Positions 8,801-16,339 of a stretch of DNA of 48,119 nucleotides are shown here, one piece after another. The stretch is from an uncultured Clostridia bacterium (GTDB lineage: Bacteria; Bacillota; Clostridia; Christensenellales; Borkfalkiaceae). The translations under genes and the position numbers were made by a program. The stretch covers positions 1 to 48,119 of the forward strand of contig CANPXX010000005.1 of assembly GCA_947587085.1 (NCBI GenBank), in the 5' to 3' direction. How positions within the stretch are numbered: the stretch's first letter is position 1; the number at the start of each line of letters is the position of its first letter. The notes below the pieces were generated by a model. The model did not search any database. It worked only from the letters and a program-made list of their open reading frames with translations, and was not told where the DNA came from.

Positions 8801-8836
8801 GAGTGAAACATTTCTGACAAGTTTACTCTTCTTCAT
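5828..8836 (-). CDS. Very large extracellular solute-binding lipoprotein of the sugar ABC system
   Basis: A 1002-residue lipoprotein. It has a lysine-rich start, a hydrophobic stretch and a lipobox ALAGC with the lipidated cysteine at residue 30, then a Gly/Ser linker. The N-terminal lobe resembles family-1 sugar-binding proteins (TYELTVSIFCDVTD, later AADIIYVQPRSVKTW and IMDLTSF), and the last third again looks like a binding-protein lobe (AAWKLQGAASLIMALSAQ, FKSQCVDFLNY, VQAWMNEKYP). Usual members have 400-550 residues, so roughly 400-500 extra residues lie in the middle (about 250-650). Position as first gene of the permease operon supports the role. It has its own promoter and a ~270-nt leader. 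The start at 8836 has GAGG about 10 nt upstream. The ligand is probably a polymeric or branched glycan fragment, by inference from size and the GH43 neighbour. Confidence 0.9.
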   Translation of the reverse strand: MKKSKLVRNVSLVALSAVMACGTAFALAGCGGSKGSGTYELTVSIFCDVTDAATNTAICNRWAEEYTAKLRAAGEIPEGQSVKVTFTNEADRDTYFTQLDRNFLRNKAADIIYVQPRSVKTWVKNKRIMDLTSFIKASEGDEYEENVQNIKDIWPDVLAFYGYTTDSEHYSLGDSIRFYDVNDTLENGNKIESKDNVGFYTVDKTSPTQVGVYGLPKDYSNFSMGFNARYFTDALKLAYMTIPANQPREVKGLCDNPSNNTYKGGANDENVVTYARTGDYKITNPYTGEKIAMHATEGQPAPLINPGVPTRYRPYNFYAFPDYQSALNGGDPVAKAVNEYTRGQGYVVTIPGFPGDTFATPAAYRAGGANYDANAPYDTTIGHVVLTYAEYSALSWAVTYFCNTFNFSAIQDAPEYGYVQANGTVSANDPTLAKALKGTSGCYIVNGSPEQVFANEQYEGAPNPTLYLLPWLAGNDANFINLNSDVAINATLKGEMEADATISANEYDFKGLDITASGRLGLAKDQKGGTYTEKVPKLRLNGEIEEVDVEYGVNSERFIETFGAFQAYGSDWNCISGNTRVKDAVKDDRNGWALFRNGAAIFYGAGTWDSKTKNESPLYYENGDTFCEYRSVPIPVGEKYALYSSVKDGYYKMHTYGENKIYSEDEIIANLMERQDKWGARMDSVGFALNKQVETQAAASPEAAWKLQGAASLIMALSAQTQSQHDLLLGGAQLPNFKSQCVDFLNYQNDTSSEAGGKNYVTDGAFSDMITPEGFATTPYYTRNANGDLVENAAGVAEAKAIWKAYFSVVEALNTAAQIGSADRTKTVQAWMNEKYPNGVITGYKYPDASDGGAMKDVPLRWDSQFANLPLAGDGGALTMSDMSFRASAMKVLKMTTYTYADRDMQLRMQYGVNAVRDCAMYTWETGWINDISMRDGAGLAYRNQLPLQGNQTLASIVTSDINTPDSELKTYQTPAFFCFYVAEKVQQDLETSIKNEEIANN

Positions 8837-9142
8837 TCCTTATACCTCATAAAATAGATTTTTGTACGCCGACCGCCCGCAGGACGCCTCCGTTTGCCCG
8901 CTCCTCGCGCGTTTGGGGGATACGCGAGGGAGCAAGCTCCCTTCTTCGGCCTTCGGACGGATATGACTTCATTGAAATCGTCCCCGATATGAAAAAACAT
9001 TCGTGTATTTTCCCTGTTGCCCTCCTTCCCCGCGGAAAAGAGTGCGCGAAAAAAAATCAACGAATGTCCGTCATACCATGACTTTCCCCCTGTCGTCACT
9101 TTGTACTGTTACAATGATAGCACACACGATTGCGTTTGTCAA
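8837..9142 (-). promoter_or_regulatory. Promoter and long leader of the sugar ABC operon
   Basis: Minus strand: -35 TTGACA (9142-9137), 17-nt spacer, -10 TATCAT (9119-9114). Transcription would start near 9107, leaving a ~270-nt untranslated leader. The leader includes a GGGAGC/GCTCCC hairpin near 8930-8943 and other GC-rich pairing. I recognise no known riboswitch. 9143-9345 is AT-rich, with runs of T and A, and shows no gene. Confidence 0.65.
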
Positions 9143-9345
9143 TGTTCTTTTGAAAATTTTTTTGTGAAATCTTCATCTTTTTTCCATATTTTTTTGGGCG
9201 ATTTCACCAAAAAACCCTCTTCTTCCCCCTTTTGCGGCAGTTCGGACGGGCAAAATTTTCCATATCTTCCGTTCTCTTTTGCGCCGCACGCCATATCTTG
9301 GGCAAAAGCCGCGCTCGGCGCGCCCTCTTCCTTCCCCGAAAAAAA

Positions 9346-10764
9346 TCAGGTCTCGGGCGTCCTCGAAAAATAAAAATACGTCGAATCCTCGCCGTCGGGG
9401 CGCATCCCCGCCCCGAGGAGGGTGGCGCGCGAACGCTCGTTCTCGCGGAAACACTTCGCCTCGACGCGCTCTAAATTGAGTTTCAGAAAGGCGAAATCGG
9501 TATAGGCGCGCACCGCCTCCCGCGCATAGCCCTTTCCCTCCGCCTCGGGCAGAAGGCGCACGCCGATCTCCGCCTCCGCGCCGTAGCCGAAGCGGTGCAG
9601 GGTGACTTCCCCCGCGAGTCTTCCCTCCGCATAGATGCCGAGCGGCATCTCCCGCTTCTCGTGGAAATCCTCGCGCGCGCACCGCAGAAACCACTTCGCG
9701 GACGGCTTGCGGGCGCTCTTGCGGTCGCTCCGCCAATCGTATCCCCAATAGCGGTTGCGCACGGGGTCGCAGGCGAGCCGCGCGTATTCCTCCGCGTCGG
9801 CATCCCGCACGGGGGAAAGCACCAGCCGCTCGCTCCGCACGGCGGGGAGGGCGGAGAGGACGTCGATCGCCCGCTTGGGCGTGACGTTGAATTTGGAGAC
9901 GAGCTCGCAGGGATTGTATTGCAGTTTGGACTTCCTCAGTCCCGCGTCGCCCGCGTCGTCCATGCGGTTGAGATATTCCACCCCCTCCCCGCAGAAGGCG
10001 CGCGCGAACTGCTGTGCGAGGAAGGGATAGGCGCCCTCGTATTCGCGGAGCGCCTTCTCCACGTGCACCACCACCATGTCGCCGCACCGCTCCCCCGCCG
10101 AGAAGCCGACGATCTTCCCGCCCGCCGTGAGCACCCCCGCAAAGAGCCCGAAGCGGTCGAGATGGGGAAGAAGTGCGTACACCTCGCCCATCTCCTCCTC
10201 GGCGAGGTAGGTGTTCTTCCTGCGCTGGATCCCCTCATATTCGTGCAGAAAGTCGGCGATGCGCCCTTCGTCCGCGCTCCCCACCCGCTCGAACGTCCAA
10301 TCGGGATACAGCTTCCCGAACTTGTGCACATGGTTGCGCTGTCCCGCGAACTTCTTCCCGGGATAGGCGATGAAATCCTCCGCGCGGTAGAGATAGTCCC
10401 GCCAGCGGCGGTTGTCGGTGATGAGCGCCTCCCCGTACCGCCCCGCGAGCGCGCCCAAACGGCTCGCGGGGACGTTGGTGAAGTGCAGACGTTCGCCGTC
10501 GCGGCAGTGCGCCTCCACGGCACGGATCGCCGCCCGCTCCTCCTCCGCGTCCCCCGTGAGGGAAAGGGGGTAATGAAAGTAATATTTGCCCGCATACAGT
10601 TCGCGAAGAATCAGACAGTTCTCCGCGAACGCGTACTCGATATGGAGAGAATCGTACCACATGAAGCAGAAGGCGAGCGAAAAGTCGCCGATGTGCAGGC
10701 GCTGTGCCGCGAAGTAGGGCGCGAGCGCCTCCTGCCCCGTCTTGTCGAGAGGATAAAATTTCAT
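9346..10764 (-). CDS. Fusion of phosphatidylglycerol-lysyltransferase-like (DUF2156) domain with a GNAT acetyltransferase
   Basis: A 472-residue cytosolic protein. Residues 1 to ~300 match the LPG-synthase C-terminal/DUF2156 fold, itself a tandem acyltransferase-like fold that transfers aminoacyl groups from tRNA (FYPLDKTGQEALAPYF, YPGKKFAGQRNHVHKF, EKALREYEGAYPFLAQQFA, EYLNRMDDAGDAGLRKSK). Residues ~308-470 form a RimJ/RimL-type GNAT domain (SERLVLSPVRDADAEEYARL, IGVRLLPEAEGKGYAREAV, LERVEAKCFREN), with the acetyl-CoA loop as LPEAEGKGYA. No membrane helices are present, unlike MprF. Both halves are usually separate proteins. The AAAGGAG site lies 18 nt before the ATG, with a CGCC/GGCG hairpin between that would shorten the distance. 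It is downstream of parB, with 125 nt between. Confidence 0.82.
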   Translation of the reverse strand: MKFYPLDKTGQEALAPYFAAQRLHIGDFSLAFCFMWYDSLHIEYAFAENCLILRELYAGKYYFHYPLSLTGDAEEERAAIRAVEAHCRDGERLHFTNVPASRLGALAGRYGEALITDNRRWRDYLYRAEDFIAYPGKKFAGQRNHVHKFGKLYPDWTFERVGSADEGRIADFLHEYEGIQRRKNTYLAEEEMGEVYALLPHLDRFGLFAGVLTAGGKIVGFSAGERCGDMVVVHVEKALREYEGAYPFLAQQFARAFCGEGVEYLNRMDDAGDAGLRKSKLQYNPCELVSKFNVTPKRAIDVLSALPAVRSERLVLSPVRDADAEEYARLACDPVRNRYWGYDWRSDRKSARKPSAKWFLRCAREDFHEKREMPLGIYAEGRLAGEVTLHRFGYGAEAEIGVRLLPEAEGKGYAREAVRAYTDFAFLKLNLERVEAKCFRENERSRATLLGAGMRPDGEDSTYFYFSRTPET

Positions 10765-10889
10765 ATGCCGCCGAACCGGCGTCTCCTTTTATTTCCTTAT
10801 ACTATATAATGTCTTGCGGTACGGCGCTCATGCGCCGAAGAAGTTTTGAAGGACCGAAGGCAAAGCCCCCGGTCCCTCCGTAAGGACGG
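10765..10889 (-). other. parB 3' region and upstream region of the DUF2156-GNAT gene
   Basis: Just after the parB stop a long hairpin forms (GGACCG...CGGTCC with inner GGGC/GCCT pairing, about 10847-10879) without a T run, so termination is uncertain. A TATAGT/TATATA-rich segment at 10797-10810 could supply a -10 for the downstream gene. Confidence 0.4.
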
Positions 10890-11774
10890 TCATTCCATGC
10901 GGTCGAGGATGTCGAGCAATTCGGAGATGCGGTCGAGATCGTCGCGCGTGTAATAATCGATATAGATTCTGCCCTTCTTGTCCGTCCCGATGAGGGAGAC
11001 CTTCGTCTTGAAGGTGTTCCGCATCCGCTCCACGAAGTGTTTGAGCTCGGCGTTGGCGAGCGCGTTGCGCCGTTCCTTCTCCTTCGCGAGCACTTCGGGC
11101 GGGTTGAGATGCTGTTTGACGGCGCGCTCCATCTCGCGCACCGACCACCCGCTCTTCACGCACTCCGCGGCGAGCTCCGCCTGTTGCGCGCGCGGCACGG
11201 GGACGAGCGTCCTCGCGTGCCCCGAAGAGAGCTTCCCCTCGCGCACGAGCGCGATGACCTCCTCGGAGAGGGATAGAAGGCGGAGCGTGTTGGCGATGGC
11301 GGGACGGGACTTCCCGAGCCGCTCGGCGAGCACCTCCTGCGTGAGATCGTATTCCTCCATCAGTTTCTTCATCCCGTACGCCGCCTCGATGGGGTTGAGG
11401 TCCTCGCGCTGGAGGTTCTCGATGAGGGAGATCTCCTGTATCTCCCGCTCGCCGAGTTCCTTCACGACGACGGGGACGCGCTCCAAGCCCGCGCGCTGGG
11501 CGGCGCGGTATCTGCGCTCGCCCGCGATGATCATGTAGGTGCCGTCCGCATTCTTGTTGACGACGAGGGGAACGATGACGCCGTGCTCGCGGATGGAGTT
11601 CGTGAGGTCGTTCATCGCGTTCTCGTCGAACGCCTTGCGCGGTTGGTCGGGGTTGGGGAATATTTCGGAGAGCAACACCTCCGTGGGCGCGATCGCCTCT
11701 CCCTGTGCGTTTTCATAGGCGTTCTCCGTGTCGCTGAACAGCGCGGAGAGCCCTCTTCCAAGACCTTTCGCCAT
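10890..11774 (-). CDS. parB: Chromosome-partitioning protein ParB (Spo0J)
   Basis: A 294-residue CTP-dependent DNA clamp that loads at parS and spreads, organising the origin and recruiting SMC. The N-terminus MAKGLGRGLSALF is the ParA-stimulating peptide. The CTP-binding motifs GERRYRAAQ and ENLQREDLNPIEAA follow at about residues 78-120. The helix-turn-helix that reads parS is LTQEVLAERLGKSRPAIANT (~140-160). The C-terminal dimerisation region ends in SELLDILDRME. It lies 3 nt downstream of parA, the standard parAB pair, and two parS sites are found 3 kb away in front of ftsH. It reads away from the oriC candidate. Confidence 0.97.
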   Translation of the reverse strand: MAKGLGRGLSALFSDTENAYENAQGEAIAPTEVLLSEIFPNPDQPRKAFDENAMNDLTNSIREHGVIVPLVVNKNADGTYMIIAGERRYRAAQRAGLERVPVVVKELGEREIQEISLIENLQREDLNPIEAAYGMKKLMEEYDLTQEVLAERLGKSRPAIANTLRLLSLSEEVIALVREGKLSSGHARTLVPVPRAQQAELAAECVKSGWSVREMERAVKQHLNPPEVLAKEKERRNALANAELKHFVERMRNTFKTKVSLIGTDKKGRIYIDYYTRDDLDRISELLDILDRME

Positions 11775-11777
11775 CGT

Positions 11778-12554
11778 TTATTCTCCTTTTCCCTCCGATT
11801 TTTTCAAGAACTCTTCGGTGAGCGCCGCATAGGCGCGGGCGCCCATACACTTGGGATCGTGCAGCAAGATGGGCTTGCCGTGGCTGGGCGCCTCGGACAG
11901 GCGCACGTTGCGCGGAATGACGATCTCATACAGCTTTTTGGTGAAATATTTTTTGATCTCCGCCGCGATCTGCTTGGAGATGAGCGACCTGCCGTCGTAC
12001 ATCGTGAGCACGACGCCCTCCACTTTGAGGGACTTGTTGAGGTGCTGGCGCACGAGCGAGATGGTGTTCATGAGCTGCGAGAGCCCTTCGAGCGCGAAAT
12101 ACTCGCTCTGGATGGGGATGATGAGGCTGTCCGCTGCGGAGAGCGCGTTGATGGTCAGAAGCCCGAGCGAGGGAGGACAGTCGATGAGGATGTAATCGTA
12201 CTGCTGTCTGACCTTTTCGAGCGCCGTACGCAGTACCTTTTCGCGGTTCTTCTTATAGACGAGCTCCACCTCCGCGCCCGCGAGATCGATGTTGGAGGGG
12301 AGGATGTACAGCCGCTCGAGCTCGGTGGGGAGCACGTTGTCCTTCACGTCCTCCCCGTCGATCATCACGTTATAGACCGACTTTTTCAGCGTGCTCTTCG
12401 CAAATCCCAGCCCCGTCGTGGCGTTCCCCTGCGGATCGAGGTCCACGAGGAGCACCTTCTTCTCGGATACCGAGAGATACGCCGCCATGTTGACGCACGT
12501 CGTCGTCTTGCCCACGCCGCCCTTCTGATTGGAAAAAGAGATGATCTTGCCCAT
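11778..12554 (-). CDS. parA: Chromosome-partitioning ATPase ParA (Soj)
   Basis: A 258-residue deviant Walker ATPase that binds DNA nonspecifically and, with ParB, segregates origins; Soj also regulates DnaA. The signature Walker A KGGVGKTTTCVNMA begins at residue 11, Walker A' is LLVDLDPQGNATTG, and Walker B is YDYILIDCPPSLGLLT. Switch and membrane-proximal segments (QSEYFALEGLSQL, MYDGRS) are intact and the length is typical. It starts 9 nt after ftsH and is followed 3 nt later by parB, so ftsH-parA-parB are very likely co-transcribed from the promoter ahead of ftsH. Confidence 0.97.
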   Translation of the reverse strand: MGKIISFSNQKGGVGKTTTCVNMAAYLSVSEKKVLLVDLDPQGNATTGLGFAKSTLKKSVYNVMIDGEDVKDNVLPTELERLYILPSNIDLAGAEVELVYKKNREKVLRTALEKVRQQYDYILIDCPPSLGLLTINALSAADSLIIPIQSEYFALEGLSQLMNTISLVRQHLNKSLKVEGVVLTMYDGRSLISKQIAAEIKKYFTKKLYEIVIPRNVRLSEAPSHGKPILLHDPKCMGARAYAALTEEFLKKSEGKGE

Positions 12555-12563
12555 GTTCTTGCC

Positions 12564-14612
12564 TCATTCGTCCGTTTTTTGAGGGGATTCGCCCTCTCCG
12601 TCTTTCTCGGGGGTCTCCGCGGGAGCGGTCTCCGCACCCTTTGCGGGCTCCCCGCTCTGCAAGCCGAACGGATGGTCGGGCGTCGTCTTGTCGTGCTCCT
12701 CCATATAGGCGAGCACGTCCGCGTACGAGGCGCCGCTCATCAGCATATCCACCTCGGCGGTGTAGATGGTCTCGCGCTCCACGAGCACCCGCGCCATGTT
12801 GTCGAGCACCGCGCGGTGTTCGAGGAGCAGTTTCTTCGCCCGCGCGTACGCCTTCTCCACGATCGCCTTCACCTCTTCGTCGATGATGCCCGCGGTCTCC
12901 TCCGAATAGGTGTTGCGCTGTTCGAAGTCGCGCCCGAGGAACACGGGCCCGTCGTTGCCGTACGCGATGGGTCCGAGCCGCTCGCTCATGCCCCACTCCG
13001 TCACCATGCGCCGCGCCATCTGCGTCACCCGCTGGATGTCGTTGGAGGCGCCCGCAGAGACGTCGTGGATGACGATCTCCTCCGCCACGCGCCCGCCCAG
13101 CGCCATGCAGATAAAATCGTTAAGTTTATTAACAGTCATGTCGTTGTCGTCCGTCTCGGGGCGGGTGAGCGTATAGCCTGCCGCCATGCCGCGCGGGATG
13201 ATGGAGACCTCGTGCACGTTGTCGGTGTGCTCGCAGAGCTTCGCGAGGATGGCGTGCCCCGCCTCGTGATACGCCGTGCACTTCTTGTCCGCCTCGGTGA
13301 CGACGCGGCTCTTCTTCTGCGGCCCCATGATGACCTTGTTGATGCCCTCGTACAGCTCGAGATTGCCGATGAGCGGTTTGCCCGCGCGCGCCGCGAGAAT
13401 CGCCGCCTCGTTGAGGAGGTTGGCGAGGTCGGCGCCCGAGAACCCGCTCGTCATGCGCGCGATTACCTTGAAGTTGACGTCCGCCGCGAGAGGCTTGTTG
13501 CGCGCGTGCACTTTCAGAATCGCCTCCCTGCCCTTCACATCGGGGAGGTTGACATAGATCTGACGGTCGAACCGCCCGGGGCGGAGAAGGGCGTTGTCGA
13601 GAATGTCGGCACGGTTGGTCGCCGCCATCACGATGACTCCCTCGTTGGTCTCGAAGCCGTCCATCTGCACGAGGATCTGGTTGAGGGTCTGCTCGCGTTC
13701 GTCGTGTCCGCCCCCGAGACCCGCGCCGCGTTGCCGACCCACCGCGTCGATTTCATCGATGAAGATGATGCAGGGCTGGTTGCGCTTGGCGAGATCGAAG
13801 AGGTCGCGCACACGCGAAGCGCCGACGCCGACGTACATTTCCACGAAGTCGGAGCCGCTCGCCGAGAAGAAGGGCACGCCCGCCTCCCCCGCGACCGCGC
13901 GGGCGAAGAGCGTCTTGCCCGTTCCGGGAGGCCCCACGAGGAGCACGCCCTTGGGAATCTTCGCGCCCAAATCGGAAAACTTCTTGGGGTTTTTCAGGAA
14001 CTCGACGACTTCCGCGAGCTCCTCCTTTTCCTCTTCGGCTCCCGCGACGTCGGAGAACCGCACCTTGATGTTGGTCGTGACGCGCGCCTTTGTCTTGCCG
14101 AAATTCATCACCCTGCCGCCACCGCCATTGGTCGCGCGCAGGATAAAGATGAATACCACCACGCCGAGCACGAGCATCGCGATATAGATGAAGTTGCTCC
14201 AACCCGCCCCCGCATTGGGGTTCGCCATGCTGAAATCCTGCACGCCGTAGTTGCGGCACCAATCGTTTTCGACGACGTCGCGTAAGCTCTCCGCGCTGTA
14301 TAAGCTCCCATAGTACGCCCAATAGGTATAATCGCGCGCGTTCACGCTCGTGTAGCCGTAGACGACATAGCCGTCGATACGCACCTTCACGATCTGCTCT
14401 TCGTCCTCGATCTCATTCTTCCATTCGCCGAGCGTCGCGTCATCCCACGTCTCGGGTTTTGTCTCGCCGCGGCCGTCTTTGATGTATCGCACAAATTCGC
14501 CCGCAGAGACTTCTTTGCTGTTTCTGATCTGCGTTGTGATGAGGAAGTACGCCCCGATGCCCAACGCCGCGATCAGAACAACGGCGATGATCGCCTTGAT
14601 CGTCTTATTCAT
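12564..14612 (-). CDS. ftsH: ATP-dependent zinc metalloprotease FtsH
   Basis: A 682-residue membrane-anchored AAA+ protease that degrades misfolded membrane proteins and regulators. The first membrane helix is at ~7-26. A ~100-residue extracytoplasmic domain follows, then a second helix at ~142-159 ([18 protein letters not shown]). The AAA module carries Walker A GPPGTGKT (~228), Walker [13 protein letters not shown] and the second region of homology ([21 protein letters not shown]). The zinc motif is HEAGH at ~449. The tail is acidic and proline-rich. It starts at 14612 with AAGGAGAAGG upstream, from a promoter at 14704-14676. Grouping with parAB is atypical: in Bacillus, ftsH sits elsewhere near hprT and tilS. 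Confidence 0.97.
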   Translation of the reverse strand: MNKTIKAIIAVVLIAALGIGAYFLITTQIRNSKEVSAGEFVRYIKDGRGETKPETWDDATLGEWKNEIEDEEQIVKVRIDGYVVYGYTSVNARDYTYWAYYGSLYSAESLRDVVENDWCRNYGVQDFSMANPNAGAGWSNFIYIAMLVLGVVVFIFILRATNGGGGRVMNFGKTKARVTTNIKVRFSDVAGAEEEKEELAEVVEFLKNPKKFSDLGAKIPKGVLLVGPPGTGKTLFARAVAGEAGVPFFSASGSDFVEMYVGVGASRVRDLFDLAKRNQPCIIFIDEIDAVGRQRGAGLGGGHDEREQTLNQILVQMDGFETNEGVIVMAATNRADILDNALLRPGRFDRQIYVNLPDVKGREAILKVHARNKPLAADVNFKVIARMTSGFSGADLANLLNEAAILAARAGKPLIGNLELYEGINKVIMGPQKKSRVVTEADKKCTAYHEAGHAILAKLCEHTDNVHEVSIIPRGMAAGYTLTRPETDDNDMTVNKLNDFICMALGGRVAEEIVIHDVSAGASNDIQRVTQMARRMVTEWGMSERLGPIAYGNDGPVFLGRDFEQRNTYSEETAGIIDEEVKAIVEKAYARAKKLLLEHRAVLDNMARVLVERETIYTAEVDMLMSGASYADVLAYMEEHDKTTPDHPFGLQSGEPAKGAETAPAETPEKDGEGESPQKTDE

Positions 14613-14675
14613 TCCTTCTCCTTATAAATTTGTCGCATCGCATTTGCCATGAGTTTGTGCAATTGCAACGCATTT

Positions 14676-14704
14676 ATTGTATCACAGGGTTTTGGTTTTT
14701 TCAA
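14676..14704 (-). promoter_or_regulatory. Promoter of the ftsH-parA-parB operon
   Basis: Minus strand: -35 TTGAAA (14704-14699), 17-nt spacer, -10 TACAAT (14681-14676) in a TGTGATACAAT extended context, 64 nt before the ftsH start. Confidence 0.75.
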
Positions 14705-14812
14705 GTGTTTGACGGAAATTCTTTCCTCTTTTTCATATTTATCACTTTTTCTTCTTAAAATGCAGGGAATCGGAAATTTTTCCGAGAAAAACGGGGGGTC
14801 GCAAACCGAAAA

Positions 14813-14828
14813 TGTTTCATGTGAAACA
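14813..14828. promoter_or_regulatory. parS centromere site 1
   Basis: TGTTTCATGTGAAACA matches the Bacillota parS consensus TGTTNCACGTGAAACA at all but one position (T for C in the centre). It is the loading site for ParB, encoded 3 kb away. Confidence 0.88.
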
Positions 14829-14856
14829 CTCGGGACAAAATTTTTTGATTTTTTAA

Positions 14857-14872
14857 TGTTTCACGTGAAACA
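14857..14872. promoter_or_regulatory. parS centromere site 2
   Basis: TGTTTCACGTGAAACA is a perfect palindrome and a perfect match to the Bacillota parS consensus. It starts exactly 44 bp from site 1, about four helical turns, so both face the same side of the DNA. Confidence 0.95.
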
Positions 14873-14910
14873 TGAGGTGCGAAAATAATTTTGTCCCGTG
14901 TGGCGAGCGC

Positions 14911-14937
14911 GAAAAAGTCCGCCCGTAGAGGGCGGAC
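14911..14937 (-). terminator. Intrinsic terminator after cvpA
   Basis: Minus strand: stem GTCCGCCC/GGGCGGAC (14937-14930 and 14924-14917), 5-nt loop, then TTTTTC. It isolates the parS pair from cvpA transcription. Confidence 0.88.
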
Positions 14938-14953
14938 CAAGCCGTGTCGTCTG

Positions 14954-15526
14954 TCAGGTTTTGGGGGTGAAGTGTTCGCGGATCGCCGTCCCGGGGAGCG
15001 CGACCGCCCAGCGGAACCACTCCCAATTGTAGATGCTGCCCACGACGGCACTCGACGAGATGCATTCGTTGATGGCGGGCGCATTGATCCAACTGCACAG
15101 CGCCAAAAGGAGGAAGATCAGGATGAGCGCCTTCGCGAGCCCGAGCAATCCGCCGAGCACGCGGTTCACCACGCGAAGGGGCGCAATGCGCTCGACGAGC
15201 GACGTCCCGAATTTTCCGATGAGCCATGCGCCGACCTTGACGATCACGAAGAGCGCAACGAAGCTGATGGCGATGGAGACCCAGCCCGCGACCGTCGCGT
15301 TCCCGAACGCCTTGGTGAGCGCCGTGGTCAAGCCGAACGATTTTTCGAGCGAGCCGTGCATGGGCATGCAGAAGAAGAAGGCAAAGGCGACGGCAAAGAC
15401 GGTGCCCGCCAATTTGCACACGCCCCGCAGAAAGCCGTGCGCGACGCCAATCAGGATCCCGCCGAGAATGAGCGCAAAGAAAATGACGTCCAAGACCCAT
15501 GCGCCGGATGATGCCAAAAGATTCAT
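14954..15526 (-). CDS. CvpA family membrane protein
   Basis: A 190-residue integral membrane protein with four to five helices: ~12-31 (VLDVIFFALILGGILIGVAH), ~35-55, ~80-105 (VAGWVSIAISFVALFVIVKV) and ~125-147 (RVLGGLLGLAKALILIFLLLAL). The pattern of a GxxxG-rich first helix, then GFLRG, and V(N)RVLGGLLGLAK before the last long helix is that of the CvpA/colicin V production family. In Bacillota this family is linked to envelope and stress phenotypes; the molecular role is unknown. ATG at 15526 has AAGGAGG upstream. It has a private promoter (15573-15545) and a terminator before the parS sites. Confidence 0.85.
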   Translation of the reverse strand: MNLLASSGAWVLDVIFFALILGGILIGVAHGFLRGVCKLAGTVFAVAFAFFFCMPMHGSLEKSFGLTTALTKAFGNATVAGWVSIAISFVALFVIVKVGAWLIGKFGTSLVERIAPLRVVNRVLGGLLGLAKALILIFLLLALCSWINAPAINECISSSAVVGSIYNWEWFRWAVALPGTAIREHFTPKT

Positions 15527-15544
15527 GGGGACCTCCTTCGCTCT

Positions 15545-15573
15545 ATTATATCACCCTTCGGCATATTTTTCAA
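15545..15573 (-). promoter_or_regulatory. cvpA promoter
   Basis: Minus strand: -35 TTGAAA (15573-15568), 17-nt spacer, -10 TATAAT (15550-15545), 19 nt upstream of the start codon. Confidence 0.75.
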
Positions 15574-15645
15574 ACATTTCGCCCCGCCGCTTATAAAAAA
15601 TTCCCGCCATGGCAAAAATCAACGCCGTGTGAATGGGAGGTCGGT

Positions 15646-16194
15646 ATGGAATATTCGTTTCATGTCTTTAATGCGCTCGCGGAGACGGGGGTGATGATGG
15701 CGCTGTACCGCTGTCTCGGTGCGTTGGACGCGCCCCCCGTCGTCCTCTGCATCGGGAGCGACCTCGCCGTGGGGGACAGCCTCGGTCCCGTCACGGGCAC
15801 CCTCCTGTGCAGAAGGGGGGAATTCCGCGGCTTCGTGTACGGAACGCTCAAAAACCCCGTCACCGCAAAGGAGATCAAGTACATCGACGCCTTCCTCCGC
15901 AAAACGCACCCGGGGAGAAAGATCATCGCCATCGACGCCGCGGTGGGGGAGGAGAGCGAGATCGGACTTCTGAAGGTGGTGGAGGGTCCCCTGCGCCCCG
16001 GCTCGGGCGCCAACAAGCGGCTCGGGCGGGTGGGCGACGTCTCCGTGCTCGGCGTGGTGGCAAAAAAGAGCGCCTTCTCCTATTCCCTCCTCAATCTCAC
16101 CCGCCTCAACGTGGTGTATTCGATGGCGGAGATCGTCGCGGGGGCAGTCTCCTCGCTCGCCATCCGACAGCTCGACGCACAGAAATGTGTTTGA
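15646..16194 (+). CDS. yyaC: Sporulation protein, YyaC family
   Basis: A 182-residue member of the YyaC family, which has the HybD-like hydrogenase-maturation-protease fold. The opening VVLCIGSDLAVGDSLGPVTG carries the family's GSD...GDSLGP motif with its conserved acids. It continues with VYGTLKNPVTAKEI and IIAIDAAVGEESEIGLLKV, then PGSGANKRLGRVGDVSVLGVV. The start at 15646 has GGGAGG 5 nt upstream. In Bacillus subtilis yyaC lies next to spo0J-soj; here it is 4 kb from parB and divergent from cvpA, so the neighbourhood is conserved in outline. The family is found almost only in spore formers, which suggests this organism sporulates or descends from one that did. Confidence 0.9.
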   Translation: MEYSFHVFNALAETGVMMALYRCLGALDAPPVVLCIGSDLAVGDSLGPVTGTLLCRRGEFRGFVYGTLKNPVTAKEIKYIDAFLRKTHPGRKIIAIDAAVGEESEIGLLKVVEGPLRPGSGANKRLGRVGDVSVLGVVAKKSAFSYSLLNLTRLNVVYSMAEIVAGAVSSLAIRQLDAQKCV

Positions 16195-16278
16195 AATTAA
16201 CATTTTTGTAACATATTTATGACAATTTTGTAATATAATAACTTTTTTTGCAAATTCGTAAAAAGACGGTTGCTTTTG

Positions 16279-16307
16279 TTGACGAATTTCTCGGGAGGGG
16301 GTAAAAT
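16279..16307 (+). promoter_or_regulatory. Promoter of the 76-residue protein gene
   Basis: -35 TTGACG (16279-16284), 17-nt spacer, -10 TAAAAT (16302-16307). GAGGAGG and ATG at 16340 follow. Confidence 0.75.
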
Positions 16308-16339
16308 TAAGTTAAGTAAAAACCTTTGAGGAGGGCGAT

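Noticed and set aside
11583-14285. 900-codon plus-strand open frame
   Set aside because: It runs antisense through parB, parA and ftsH, three unmistakable genes. The translation is rich in Arg, His and Leu without any motif.
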